A DNA stretch of 64,000 nt, taken from positions 18,295,918 to 18,359,917 of the forward strand of contig OZ038438.1 in assembly GCA_964036275.1 (NCBI GenBank), read 5' to 3'. The notes below the pieces were generated by a model that saw only the letters and a program-made list of their open reading frames with translations, was not told the DNA's origin and made no database searches. Shown here piece by piece: positions 1 to 12,300 of the stretch. A program made the translations under genes and the position numbers. The DNA comes from Litoditis marina (Eukaryota > Nematoda > Chromadorea > Rhabditida > Rhabditidae). Numbering within the stretch: the first letter of the stretch is position 1; each line of letters starts with the position of its first letter.

Positions 1-770
1 ATTCATTTTCGCTTCCAAGAAGTCGACCTCGTAAAGCCCATTTAGCCCTCAGTGGTTAGGCGTGTTCTATTTATAAATTGAAACCTTTTTGACATGCAAC
101 AATTTGCAAAACAAAGTTTTTGGAGAAACCTAGTCTTTACTTTTTACCTGTAGATTTTTGAAAGTCATGTTGGATTGATAAGGACTACCGATCATCTCTC
201 TTTTTGTCAACGCTTCTGTCAAATACAATACTTTGTACTACAACAGGTATACACACGTGCAAAGCTGGAAATCGCATGTCTTGCTCATCACAAGGTGCGG
301 TTTCGACAACTGGGAGATGGTGAATTCTCGTCTAGTTCAGTTTTTGAGCAACGCAATAGTTTTCTGCGGATCTGCTAGCACATGGTGTACATGGATTGAT
401 CGAATGCCAGCTGACTCCTCCGCCACTTGCTTTCTAAAACAAGACTGACGTGACGGCTTTTTCTTATTCTTCTCCAAAGCTTAGGTTGAACTTTCATGAT
501 TCCTCAATTTGTTTATTCAATGTGTTCAGCACCATTTTGATTTGAATCTTAAGCCAGCTTCTCTACCTCAATGGATTTCTCATTAGTGATAAACGGTATT
601 GTGGGTCTTCGTTATCATCTTTCAACAGTATTAAATTACGAGTAGTAGAGTATTTGTCGACCGGCAAATGAGATGTTGTAGTGCGTTGTCCCCTCGTTCC
701 AATTCAAGGTCACGTTTTCAGCTTGGCAAAGTGCTTTGGGTGTGCCTGATCAATTCTTCTCGTCGATGAG
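1..770. other. 5' flank without recognisable gene
   Basis: AT-rich sequence upstream of the F-box gene. Only short open frames without domain-like composition are present. It may hold the promoter or 5' UTR of the downstream gene; I see no defined element. Confidence 0.5.
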
Positions 771-3700
771 ATGGCTGCCATATTTGACATGACTCGCCGA
801 GTCGTTCACGACAACGAGGCAGAATACAAAAATAAGCTAGATGAGGATGAACCCGAAATATTACACTACACACATCACAAACACATGGCTGTGAGCTCGA
901 TTTGAACAAGTTATCGTTCTTGCTATCCCGAGTTTGTCCTTAGGGCAGCGGAGGGTTGAACACGATGGTAAAACAATTAATTTACCAGATATGTTTTCAG
1001 ACCATCGAGAAACTTCCTGACAAAGTTCTTCAGCACATTTTTTCATATCTACCACCTCAACAGGTATACGATTTTTGTTTGGATAGAAGCGAAACATACC
1101 ACTATTTTTGCTGTCCAATGAGTTTCGTTCAATAGTTGGAGGAAAAATTTGTTGATGGTTACAGTTTTTATAGAAATATTGTGAGTGTTCATGACTTTAG
1201 ATTCTACAAGCGGGAACGGTTTGTAAGCGATGGCGCGCTGTGGCTAGCAGTCCGTTGTTGTGGAAATTCGTTTCATTTCGACCAAGTCTGGGTGGGATCG
1301 CTGTGAGTTCTATTATCACATGTGTGCTCCTTCTGTTGTTGAAGTGCTGTGACAGAAGCATGAATCAGGAGAGAAGACTTCTCAAACTGAATGCAACTGA
1401 TTCGTGTCACGAGGTTCTAATCCCAAGTATGTGGTTTAGAAGTAAAGATGAATGAAGTGCTGAATTTTTCAACTTAGTTTAAGTTTTGTAGTACACCCGG
1501 TGCGCACAAAGTGAAAGAACTCACAAAGAATATTCTGCCCTGTCGTTTGATTTTTCCGGAGTTGCGGCTTACGTACTTGACACACCACCCTCATTTACGT
1601 ACGAACTCACCTATGGAATCACAAACACCATCTCAAAACTCTCAATAAAGTGATAAAAAAATGTAAAAGAGAGCACGTCATTAAGGCTGGGACCGCAAAC
1701 TCAAAGCTGAAAACAACATCAATGTGGTCACGGTACAGCATGCATATGACGAACCTGCGCTCGGCTCACTCACTGGAAGCGTTGATAGCTTTACTCTATC
1801 CGCATCTAAACGTGAAACGTTGTTCGTACATTATCCTGAGATGTTTACTAATTTATATTACAGGTGAAGTATGCCGACAACTTTCCACAATTGATCGGTT
1901 CTTTATTCACAGAAATCAGAATAGTGGAACTGGCAACTGATCTAATTAATCCATATGTTCTGCATGAGCTAGCTAGCAAGTGTCCTCGTCTACAGCATTT
2001 GACACTAGGTAAGTCATATGAATAGAGCAATAATTGAGAAAAATAACAGTATCATTGTATTATATTATGCATAATAATATTAATGGTCTTTAGTTCGAAT
2101 TCATGTTTCAGGTAGCGATGTTTGTTGGCAATGTTTTAGATGATCTAATGGGAGAACAGAGAATGCGAGTAAAGATTCCCTCCATTCCTCGTGTCTCTTT
2201 TCAGCCTATAGTATATTTCTTGCAGACTTTTCCACGGCTATGCAACTACACGATTTCACTGATCTGCAGAGTTTTCCATCACGATTGAGATCGCTCACTC
2301 TCTGTCTTTCGGAAAACATTTTTCTGGAAGGATTTCTGAGAAAAGTATACACATTCATTTCTTCAGTGGAAATACTCCATATTATAGGTACGCCACAGAA
2401 TGAAAAAATATTGTAATTACTGAAAACAATATCATTCTGGTCGCTGAAAGAAAACAATCAATATCTCAGTATTCATTCACATAAAATCAAAATGTTCGAA
2501 GTTTCCATATTACAGGCACATACGAGAAAGTGGAAGACGAAGAAGAAGAGGTCTACGAGACTGTAAACGTCTTCAAACTGAAACAGTTTCTACCCAATCT
2601 ACGGGTTGTGAACCTCTGGGGAGTGAGTTGACATCTTCTGAGATGATTGATTGTAGTTGTCGCTCGAAGAATGGCTTAGGTATACTGTATGTTTCACTTT
2701 GTCCTGTGTGATAACAGATTTGCCGATGGAGTTGCCATCATCTTAGTTGATATAGTGGTTAGCGCCCTCCTATTCTTTTGGGAGTCGTTCCAGTCTAACA
2801 TGACTCTCGCACGCACAATACTGATGCTAACAGTTTGTTCGTCTAACTGCGAAAACGTTTCTACCGTTATTTTGTAATTTATCCAGGTTCCTTTCATCAC
2901 AGACGAACATGTAGACGCGTTGTCATCGAACTGTGCTCATCTGGAGTGTTTATGCGTCAACTACTGCACAAAGGTTGTGTCATTAGGCTCAAAGGCAGAA
3001 TTCTTTTTTTTTCAATTGCGAGATTCGGATTGTTTGCTCGGTAGGCATGAAACTGACAATATACATTCCTTTCATTCCCGATTTCAACCTGACATACTGC
3101 TTCGCTTTCTCGCAAATGCGATATTTCGACAAAATGCCAACTTCAAGCAAAGTAGCAAACCTGTAAATTGTATGTCAGAAACAGAATGGTATCCTTTTTT
3201 CAGGTAACGGGGTCATGTCTCAAACTTGTCCTACAAAGATGCAAAAAACTGAAAAGTTTGTTTCTCGCCCATACAAGTACGTTTGTTTTCAGCATTCATA
3301 GTGAAGAGCTCCACCTTGTAGTGGAAATGACAGTATTTTATCTCAGGGCTGGATGATGCAACTTTGAAAACAATTGAATGGGAGAAGACTCGTCTGGAGG
3401 AACTAGACATAAAAGTGAGTCATAGATAACATAAATGCGAAACACACATATCGATCGGGAAAGTGATAGCAAGAATATGAAAACGTAAAACTAAGAGACC
3501 TTCGGTTCGGACACTGCGACATTGAAAATGACACCAGGGAGGCCGTATGCATGAAACATCCCGGGCTTCGGGTTGGGATGCTATCCCGACCTGAATTGGC
3601 CGAGAAATAGTCGAATCGAGCGAATCCTCCCTGGTGTCATTTGCCAATGTCGCAGTGTCCGATCCGAAGGTCTCATTGACACAGTTTACGTTTTGGGCGT

Positions 3701-6553
3701 AAATGATAAGATAATTGTGTACACGTAGATAGGTTGTCCGAAAATAAGGAAAAAACAGGCTTGAACTTTTTCATTATTATTCATATTTCGATTCTAGCTA
3801 TACCCAGTCCGTTGAGAAACTAACACCTCTAAATTGACAAAAACGCTTTCTTTGACAGTATCCCAATGTTTCAGGGGACGGAGGTTTCATCTGATTCCCT
3901 CATATATATTCTGACGCGTCTGTCCCACTTGAGGTGGTTGGACGCCGGATATTTGGAAAACATGACCGATCAGGTAGGTATACGAACTTAGGAACATCGA
4001 CAATCTATCATAGACCGGGTTGAATTCGGGTTGACCGTTTTCTATGAAAGTTGGGCCTACTAGCTTTACACTATCTAACATCGGGTAGTTAGACTTCAAC
4101 CGAGACGTTCAAATTATCGTACAGTTATCTGCAATGTTTTAAGACCGTTCTCAAAAGTTTCCGGAAACAATCAAAAATATTTTACGCTCCTTGCAAAACA
4201 CCACCCCAATTAAACTTAATCAGTGTTGAAAAGCAAACATACCTGGGAAATGTTTTTCAAAAAATGAACTGAACAGGAGGCAGGTAGAAAATTATCACAT
4301 GTTGTTCTATTTGTCGAAATCTGAAATCTGCATAGTGAAATCACGTTCGTGTAAGCTGATACCGATGACGCCAGTGGTAAAGTTGTTTCAACGGTGAGAG
4401 CTGATGGTCTTAGCATGCCATATTTCACAAATATCGGTATTTCTTCATGAACTTGAAATGATGGAATTGGCGATGGTTTCGTTTATGTATCTGCCCACCC
4501 TTACAACTGACCATCCTTTTGTTTTGGCATCCGGGATACTAAGAATTGGCGGTAACTAACTTTAGGTTCTGGAGGAATGGATGCAGTCCAACTCAATGTG
4601 CAATCTGCAATATCTCGCCCTGGATACCTGTGATTCGCTGAACGAGCCAGCGCTGACTGAGATGATCGTTAGACATGGACCACAGTTTCACGGCCTCATA
4701 CTCGGGGGTCATCACAAACTACTAGAGTATTTCTGGATGAATATGATCCCACAGCTGAAAAATATACGGTCAGTTCGTCCCCATGGTTTCACATCATTCA
4801 CTCTAGTACAATTCTAGTGGAAGAGGTCTTTAGTGACTGTTGAATGTGGGCAGAAACAACCGAATGAGAAAAACTGGCAAGCAGCTGTGGTGAGTCATTG
4901 ACACAGCACACTTGCCAAAAGCCTTTTACCATGAACATGCAGGAATGGATTGGTCTCAATCTCCAGTTTGATGAAATCATTTTTTTTTCACCGTTATTAG
5001 AAGAGACCCTGGATAGCATAAATGTGACGGGAACTGGCAAGGTTTTTGAATTTGGCAAGGTTTCTGAGTTTCTGTTTCTCATGGCTGAAATCACCCGAAC
5101 AAGGGGAAGAGGTGTTTAGTAATACTTGCACCAAATATATGACCATACTAAAACAGTACATTTTTAGGGTTCTTGTGATGGGAATAGCCGAAGATTGTTG
5201 TCCAAAGGTGGTAGCGAAGATTCACGTGGACCAGTTTATTGATTGTATTGCTCAAAACTGTCCCCGATTGTCCCGACTGGAAGTTCGTTGGGACGATGAC
5301 ACCCTTCGTTTCTCGGACAAATCAAGGTGCATATATTCAGTTTAAGTGAAACTAAAAATGGTTCATAAAAACGAGTTATTGCGGAAAATGTATCATACAC
5401 TCATAGTGTAGTAATAAACGCCTCCTCACTAGAGATAGTGAACTAGAATGATTGCGGTAGCCGTTGCTTATGATAATATGTATATGTTTATTCAAGACAT
5501 CGAATACCTTCAATGGGCTTATGGTTCATTGCACGGAAAATAGAAAAATGTCTACCCGTGATATCGAACTTATACCTACTTCATTCCAAACTTATCAGGG
5601 ATGAGTTCGGTCACAAAACTGATTGTCGTTAAACTAGAAACTCTTCGTTCTTGTTTTTTTCGTGATTGTAATCGGTCCGGCTAAGTAATGTATCTATTCG
5701 TATCCGGGATGTATCTCGGAGACAGTACAGATAAATTTCTCGGAGACAGTACAGATAAACATTATCCCGAATTCATCCCGGCTTTATCAGGGCACGTGAA
5801 ATTGTGATGTAGACTAGATCACGTGAAATCGTAGAACCTGAAGAAGCGAGGTTATACCCTTTTGATTAGAAACGTTTGTGTTTAGTAGTTTTTCCCATGT
5901 GTCCAAGTAAACATTAAACAGTTTCAATCGAGAGAGAGAAATCTGGATCTTTAAACAACTTGAATGACTATTGTCTTTATTTCACCTTCAAAGACAGAAA
6001 CCCACTATGCTGATCACACATCGCGAGGTCAGCGGTCGTTGACTATCTGCCGAGAAAGAGGGAGTTTGTAGATTTCAAAATATTCATATATTCTCTGATC
6101 GATCGAATGAGCACTCTCACAAAATTGATCATGTTGTGTTCGCGAGTGGATTAAAACGAACAAATTGATTACGTTTCTTTCCCTCTTGCAGCAAGTTCAT
6201 CGATGTGCTGAGAATGAAATGTCACAAGATGCACTCGATCGTTCTCAGCGACGGCCAATATTATGAACTGGTTCGATCGAACTTTGAGCGAGCAGACCGC
6301 ATGTCCGTGGTTAGGTAGGACATTTAAATATTCACTCCTTTTGAAAAAGTGTGATGTGGTGAACACGATCACCATAACGTTTGTTTTTCTTATTTGTGGG
6401 TACCTTTTATTCATTCTGGTAGAACGAGGTGCGCAAAAGGTTCACTTGTTACGTATTACATTCGCATGTCTTCATGGTTTCAGAACAACTGAGATGTGCC
6501 GTACTGGACTTCTGCATACGTCCAGATACTACAACCAACTCCTCTTCAATTGA
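771..6553 (+). CDS. F-box and leucine-rich-repeat protein, 14 exons, 526 aa
   Basis: Exons: 771-890, 1001-1063, 1201-1302, 1864-2008, 2226-2387, 2516-2622, 2887-2973, 3204-3276, 3347-3414, 3875-3973, 4566-4768, 5168-5326, 6192-6314, 6484-6553; all phases join and the total is 527 codons including TGA. The F-box (about residues 41-80) begins IEKLPDKVLQHIFSYLPPQQ and continues with VCKRWRAVASSPLLWK. Leucine-rich repeats follow, e.g. LASKCPRLQHLTL, LSSNCAHLECLCVNYCTKV, LQRCKKLKSLFL, LTRLSHLRWLDAG and IAQNCPRLSRLEVRW. An acidic DEEEE patch lies between them. Known for the family: the F-box binds Skp1 and the LRRs hold a substrate of an SCF ubiquitin ligase; the substrate cannot be told here. The ending YYNQLLFN* is intact, so the gene looks complete and functional. 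The start is the first ATG in the exon that splices in frame to the F-box. Introns are 70-860 bp; intron 9 carries a small inverted-repeat element. The paralogue group was not assigned. Confidence 0.9.
3496..3674. mobile_element. MITE-like inverted-repeat element in intron 9 of the F-box gene
   Basis: The left arm (3496-3542, starting GAGACCTTCGGTTCGGACAC) and right arm (3627-3674) are near-perfect reverse complements of about 47 nt around an 85-nt centre, giving a 179-bp non-coding element. The flanks do not show a convincing target-site duplication, so the superfamily is left open. Confidence 0.8.
5720..5760. repeat. short tandem repeat in F-box intron 12
   Basis: A unit containing TCTCGGAGACAGTACAGATA occurs twice in direct tandem (about 21 nt each). 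Small local duplication with no coding role. Confidence 0.7.
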
Positions 6554-8181
6554 AGTATCCAATTCATCTGTATTGTCTCTCTTTGTCGTCATAACTAGTC
6601 AGAGATCATCTGATTCAGAGTGGCACGAAGTTTTCATGGTTGGGTACACAGCCTCACTCTCGTAAAGAGCATATATGAGTTTGATATTTTCGTTCACAAA
6701 ATTCTCTTAACAGTAGTATTCTTCGTGTCTTTCTCAGTCTCATTGCTCAACTCACGTCATTCTGCATTCGAGCTTGTCGACTGTTTGTTTTGTTGTGAAA
6801 CCTGGAATGCAACTTAATAAATACGCCCTCAATTCAAACATTGAACTGATAACAGTACAAGGCAAGGCAGCTTGAAGATTGAGAATCAACAGCGTACGAC
6901 ATTGTTCAATGTGAACTTTGCTATAACTAAGGATATGGATTCTGCAGAATCTACTGTCGATCGGCTTAAAAAAAAGTAACTGAAACAGACATATGTGAAA
7001 CGCGTTAAAAAGATTATGTTTACCTGGAGGATTTCATCTTTGTGGTATGTTCAAACCGGTTGCTTTATTGTCAGTGGTTAGGACGAGAGTTAGAAATTGA
7101 GTGATTTCTCACAGAATCACTTCTGGTGAACAAAAGAGAAGAAAAATTGTACACACAACTTTATTCACATCCTACATGAAGTACGTTTCTTCTGAAAATG
7201 GTATTTCAACAAGAGTTGCTACATTTCTCAAACTATTCCAATATTTAACGATAAGTCGTTGTGATGTTATCGAACCACGCCACCACAATTATCTCACCAC
7301 TTCCCTTTCACGCAGCTCACGCCACTGTCAAGACTCATTCCTTGCTGTGGAGAATCAATCCTGCAAGTCACTCATGAATATTCATCCGCAATTTTAATTC
7401 TCAGATCCTTTTAATTGATATTCCTCTCAGATTGCTTTGGTTTCATTCAAAACTATCCATAATATCAGAATCTAACTTCTGCATTTTCATTGCATTTCAA
7501 AATGACTGGGTTCCATTCCGTGAACGGTAAGTTTGATTGGTTATTTATTAGTTTATCCTGCAAACAAGTTGGAAAGCCTTCCAACGGAATGAAATTTGGC
7601 TAGCTGGAAAGAGAATATAGTTTTTGTTAACCAGAAAACTGGATGTTTTGTCTCCATCAATGGACATGATTACTGGTCGCACATCAGTGATACTCTCTCA
7701 ATGGTTTCCTTTGTCATGTTCAATGGCTGCCTAGTGTAAACCAACACGTCACTGCCAAATAGAAAGTTGGTCGCAGTTGTATTCTTTGCGATTTTTTGAA
7801 GTTCCCATGTTTGTAAACTTCTCTTTTCGTTTCGAATTTTATATTATTTTAACCGGACGTCAAAAACGACCGACCAGCTCGATTTTTTTAAAGCAAACGA
7901 GCGTAAATTGACATTGTGAGTGTTCCTTCAAGATAACAGATCCGTTTTGACTGGACCTGCGAACCCGATAAACGACCTCTTTGTTTCATGATGGACCATC
8001 TTGTTTCAAAGCATTACGCAACCCGTATAACTCTCTAGATTTCGGAAATTTAACCAGTTCCCAAAAAGTTCTCCACACGGCAATAAGCTAGAATATAAAC
8101 AACAAAAAAACGTGATAGAGTTACTGTTGAAGAAAATCTTGAATACTTTAATTTATTTTGCTGTAATTCTATCATTACTGA

Positions 8182-8205
8182 TCGGGCGCAGCGCGAAGCG
8201 AGAAA
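8182..8205 (+). mobile_element. Helitron-like 5' terminus
   Basis: After an A, the sequence begins TCGGGCGCAGCGCGAAGCG. This strongly resembles the TC-initiated GC-rich end of the Helitron-like element at 29132 (TCGCGCGGAGCGCGAAGCG). The 3' end was not located, so the element length is unknown. Confidence 0.5.
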
Positions 8206-9156
8206 CGACGGGTAATGTCAGAAACTGGTTATGTAACGATAGAACTTCATATGAAATGAAGTCACTGGAACTCTGAAGGCCAGCTGACCGGACGAACTAT
8301 ATTTTTCTAAAGTTACGATTGAGGAAGACATGACTTCGAAATATCTCCAAAAATGTAAAAATCAAAAAAGTTGGGGCTCAACAACGGAGTGATTCTGCAA
8401 GCTACTCAAGAACGGCATAACTTCCAGGAACACTGCAATATAAATGGAAATATGTAGAGAGGGGACATTTTAAAGTGATGATGCCATAAAAAGAGAGAAA
8501 TATTTTGATAACTAGTTCACCGGAGGTTATAAATCCCCGCTTTTGTCTCCAAATGTGTTTCAGAATTCGAAAACAATGAGTGAGATTACTGTTGCCGATT
8601 ACCGTACTGTTTTGATGAATTTGCCGCTTGATGTGGTTTCATTTATTTCTCAACGTGCTGAGTAACTCTGCCCCAGCGCTACAGTACCTTGCATGTACTG
8701 AACCCTTTAATTTTTCTGTTGAACCAAATTTGTTTAAAAAACTTTTCAAAAAACTCAAATCTATCTAATCTGTTTTCACTGTTATATTTAATCCAATAGT
8801 TTAGTAGATTAACTCAAGTTTGTTTAGAATAAGCAGAACGGGAGCGACAAAGCTCAGATAACTGAACAGATTGCTCATTTTTCTTTTATTTTTGTTAGTT
8901 TTACATCGTTTTTTGGCTCGCCCTTGCTCGTTAGGTTTAAATACATTCAGAAAGAAAATTAAATATTTGTTGGGTCGATACCATTAATGAGCCGTTCAAA
9001 AATAAATGTAGCTAGTATTGAGAATTTCAAATCTTCTTCAAATTTTAATCTCGGGTAGATTTCTGGTTTCTGCAGAGATAATGACTTGACAGAAAATCGT
9101 TTAAATCTCAATCAAAACTAATGTTTTCTGTTTGCTTGCTAGGATTGATCATAGCT

Positions 9157-9174
9157 TCTCTCTCTCTTTCTCTC

Positions 9175-9216
<42 letters not shown>
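9157..9216. repeat. (CT)n microsatellite
   Basis: About 60 nt of almost pure CT dinucleotides with a few interruptions, roughly 170 bp upstream of the acetoacetyl-CoA synthetase start codon. It creates a spurious Arg-Glu repeat frame on the minus strand. Confidence 0.95.
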
Positions 9217-9219
<3 letters not shown>

Positions 9220-9368
9220 CGCGTGAGTCGTTGACTATGAACTATTAGGCAACAACAAATTTTGTGTTTAAATAATTTAAAGCCATTTTGACGTGAATTC
9301 AAGTTGGAAATAGGCCACGCCCTCTTTTCGGGAGGTGTTTGGGTAACGTTTACCACCGGTTCAGTTTG

Positions 9369-9383
9369 TTTTTCATTTCCAGG
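9369..9383 (+). promoter_or_regulatory. Possible trans-splice or 5'-UTR splice acceptor
   Basis: The pyrimidine-rich TTTTTCATTTCCAG lies directly before G-ATG at 9384. In nematodes an acceptor this close to the start codon is typical of spliced-leader addition; an ordinary 5'-UTR intron would look the same. Confidence 0.5.
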
Positions 9384-12300
9384 ATGGTCACAACGGATGA
9401 TCTCAGTTATGAAGCGAATGGCGTTAGCGGTTCACATTTCTATCAACCGCCAGCTACGGGTCTCGATACTGCCGAAAACTCTCTTCGAAAACAAATTGAA
9501 CAAAAATTCAACGTCAATTTACGTGAGGTTTCACTTTCATTCTCGTTATTCCCTTTCGCTAATCTGTAGTGCAGTTCGATCAAGAAGAAACCTGACCAGT
9601 TATCTTTAAAGGAAACCAGGCCCACTGGTGATTGTGAGTGTAGAAAATATATTATTTTATTTAAACCTTTGAAAATTTTACTTAACCTGTCGCGTTGTAC
9701 TTCAGCCCTCTCCATCGAATGAAAATAATATCGAAAAAAGGCTTCGGTAGTCGGTACTGAGTGTAATATAGTAAGAATGCGACTACAGAGGGAGGGTGAG
9801 TATTCTTAAAACTCGCTCTTCTATAATGTAATGTATTTATATTGTGTTTTCTATCATACACGATACACTACGTGTAACACTACGTATAGTCGTAAATGGT
9901 TTTCAGCCGACTATCACAGCTTGCACAAATGGAGCTGTAGTCACTACTCCGACTTTTGGGAAACTTTGCTTTCTTTCGCTGATGTGCAGTTGAGTACACC
10001 ATATAGCCAGGTATGTACATCAGTGCATGCCTATATTGAAACTTGAAACATTGTTATGTTGACTGTTGACTTGCATTTTCTTCTCTGTGACAGATTCGTG
10101 TTCGGTGCGCGTTATCTGTATTTCTCATTATCTAGACTACTTGATACCGTTAACGTACCTAATTCAAAATTTGCTAATCTCGAGAATTTATTATTCAGGT
10201 GGATACTTGATAAATTCGTAAAATGGGTGCCATCTTGATTCATTTCCATTTTTGAATAGTATTTCCGAATTTCACCGCTCCCAGTGGAGCTTGTTGGACT
10301 ATTATGTTGCAGAATAAAATAATTTTCGGTCATTGAATTACATCTCGATTGGCGATAGTTCGCAAACCTTAAAGAAGGACGATTATGTGGACCAATCCCG
10401 TTACATCGGTCCTTTAAACTGCAATTGAAAAATATATTGCGGTTTAAAGGACTGAAGCGTTGCGATTGGACCACATAATCGTCCTTCTTTAAGCATTCAA
10501 CATCGAGCTGGTTACAAATTCAAGTAGTCCCATAATATTAGTGTCGCGGTTTTCGCTTATCTCGATTTTATAGGTGATTGATACTAATATGTCGATCAGT
10601 GATTTTCCCAAATGGTTCTCCGGTGCAACGCTGAACTACACTGAGAATGTGTTGCGTAAGGGGAGAGACGAGGATCCGGCGTTCATTGAGGCAGGTGGGA
10701 ACGAATCTTTTTGAATATATATTTCATCACGCCTGTTATACACAACTTTTAGGAAAGGCAGTATTTGAACGAAAATGAAAGTAAACGCTTGTGTAAAATT
10801 AGCCACCACATTGAGAATTGAGATTGTTCACTTGGTAAAATATTTAATGCCAGTGCAACTAAAATTAACGAAAAATGAGGATCGGTGGATCGGTAAGCCT
10901 TATTTAAACGGTGTTCGGTGTCTTTCACCTATGTTTTTAACGGAGGCGCTGTTCACTTTCTTGGTGGTAGCAGGATAATTCTCTGCCACTGCAAAGCTGC
11001 GGACAGTTAGCCTTACATTGCACTTTAAGTGCTGTTATATCTACATTCAACAACGGCGGTTTATCAATGTTCACATATCAGTCCCGACTTTTCTTCATTA
11101 GGCAGTTTCAAATAGGCAGTTTCTCTATCTAATTACCTCAAATCATATAATTTTGCATCAAAACTCTTGTCAATGCACCCTCCGCGCGAAATTGACTTGA
11201 TAAACTGAGTGTTGGTAATTGCAACTGGGGTGTGCGTTTGTGTTTGGTGTGTGCTGCGTGCATGATTCGCTGCTCGTGAATCGGGCGCCAAACAAACTCA
11301 TTCGAATTTTTCAATTGAGTTTGATATTTTTCTTTATTTTTTCAACTATTCACATATTAATTAAACATTATAACTGATCTAGTTCACTCGGCTGTAATAA
11401 TCTAATGTGTTTCGAATCATGCCACTAAATCTTGGTCAGTTTTAGGGAACATAACGTCCATTAAGTAAAGTGAGTCCACTTCCCCTTACTTTTGGGGTAA
11501 ACAGTGTACTTGTTATTCTCGGAGAAAGTCAATCAAAACAGGGCAGCCCTTTGAACGATCAATGTACATCGATCGCTGAGACTTGGTTAGAACGTAGAAA
11601 TGAAGATAAAATAATTCTCTGAATGTGCCATATTTGTTATGTGTGTATTTTTATGTCAACCGACTATAAGCCAAAGCTAGTCTCAAACTAAAGGTATACT
11701 TCTAGGTGCGATTGGAGTATATATCCATCGACCTGCACAGCAAACCTCGGTTGAGAAGGATTTTAAAGCAAGGCAGGAGGTCATACAAGAAGTGAGTTGC
11801 AAATGAAGTTCCACGATTCAGTATTGTATTTTTGTTGACACAAATCTGATATGAGATATAATCAACGTCACAAGTGAAGCGGTGGCATATTGAATTCTGA
11901 AAATTCTGCTGTGTTTTTCAATCGGGATTTTCTCCAACGGAGGACACATCAGAATGAGTTTATCCCACAAAAATTGGGATTGCTGACAGTTTACAATGTT
12001 TTCTCGAGATACTAGGAGAATAGCAATAACATTAATTTGAGAACTGTTCGTCCATCATAATGTTCACGAGTTCATTAGATCTCAGAAACTCGTGTATTTT
12101 TGAACAGATAGGAGGCTATCCAAACTGGGTTATAGTTTGATTTGCGCACACATGACTATTTTGCCAATTACGCTTGAAATGCAGCGAAATCAAACTACAA
12201 ATACAACAGGAAGATAGCTCAACCTCAGCGATACCTATGATTTTTCGATTCGTATTAATCAGTCAATCACTGCTATTTACGATAATAATAAAATGAGTGC

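Larger units (their letters stand above)
6554..9383. other. Intergenic region between F-box gene and acetoacetyl-CoA synthetase
   Basis: No exon-like open frames with consistent splice sites were found. It holds a Helitron-like 5' end (8182), and a long CT microsatellite just before the next gene. The 3' UTR of the F-box gene (AATAAA near 6817) and the promoter of the next gene should lie here. Confidence 0.5.

Noticed and set aside
9108..9356. Minus-strand open frame with a long Arg-Glu repeat
   Set aside because: It is the translation of the CT microsatellite; no other coding signal supports it.
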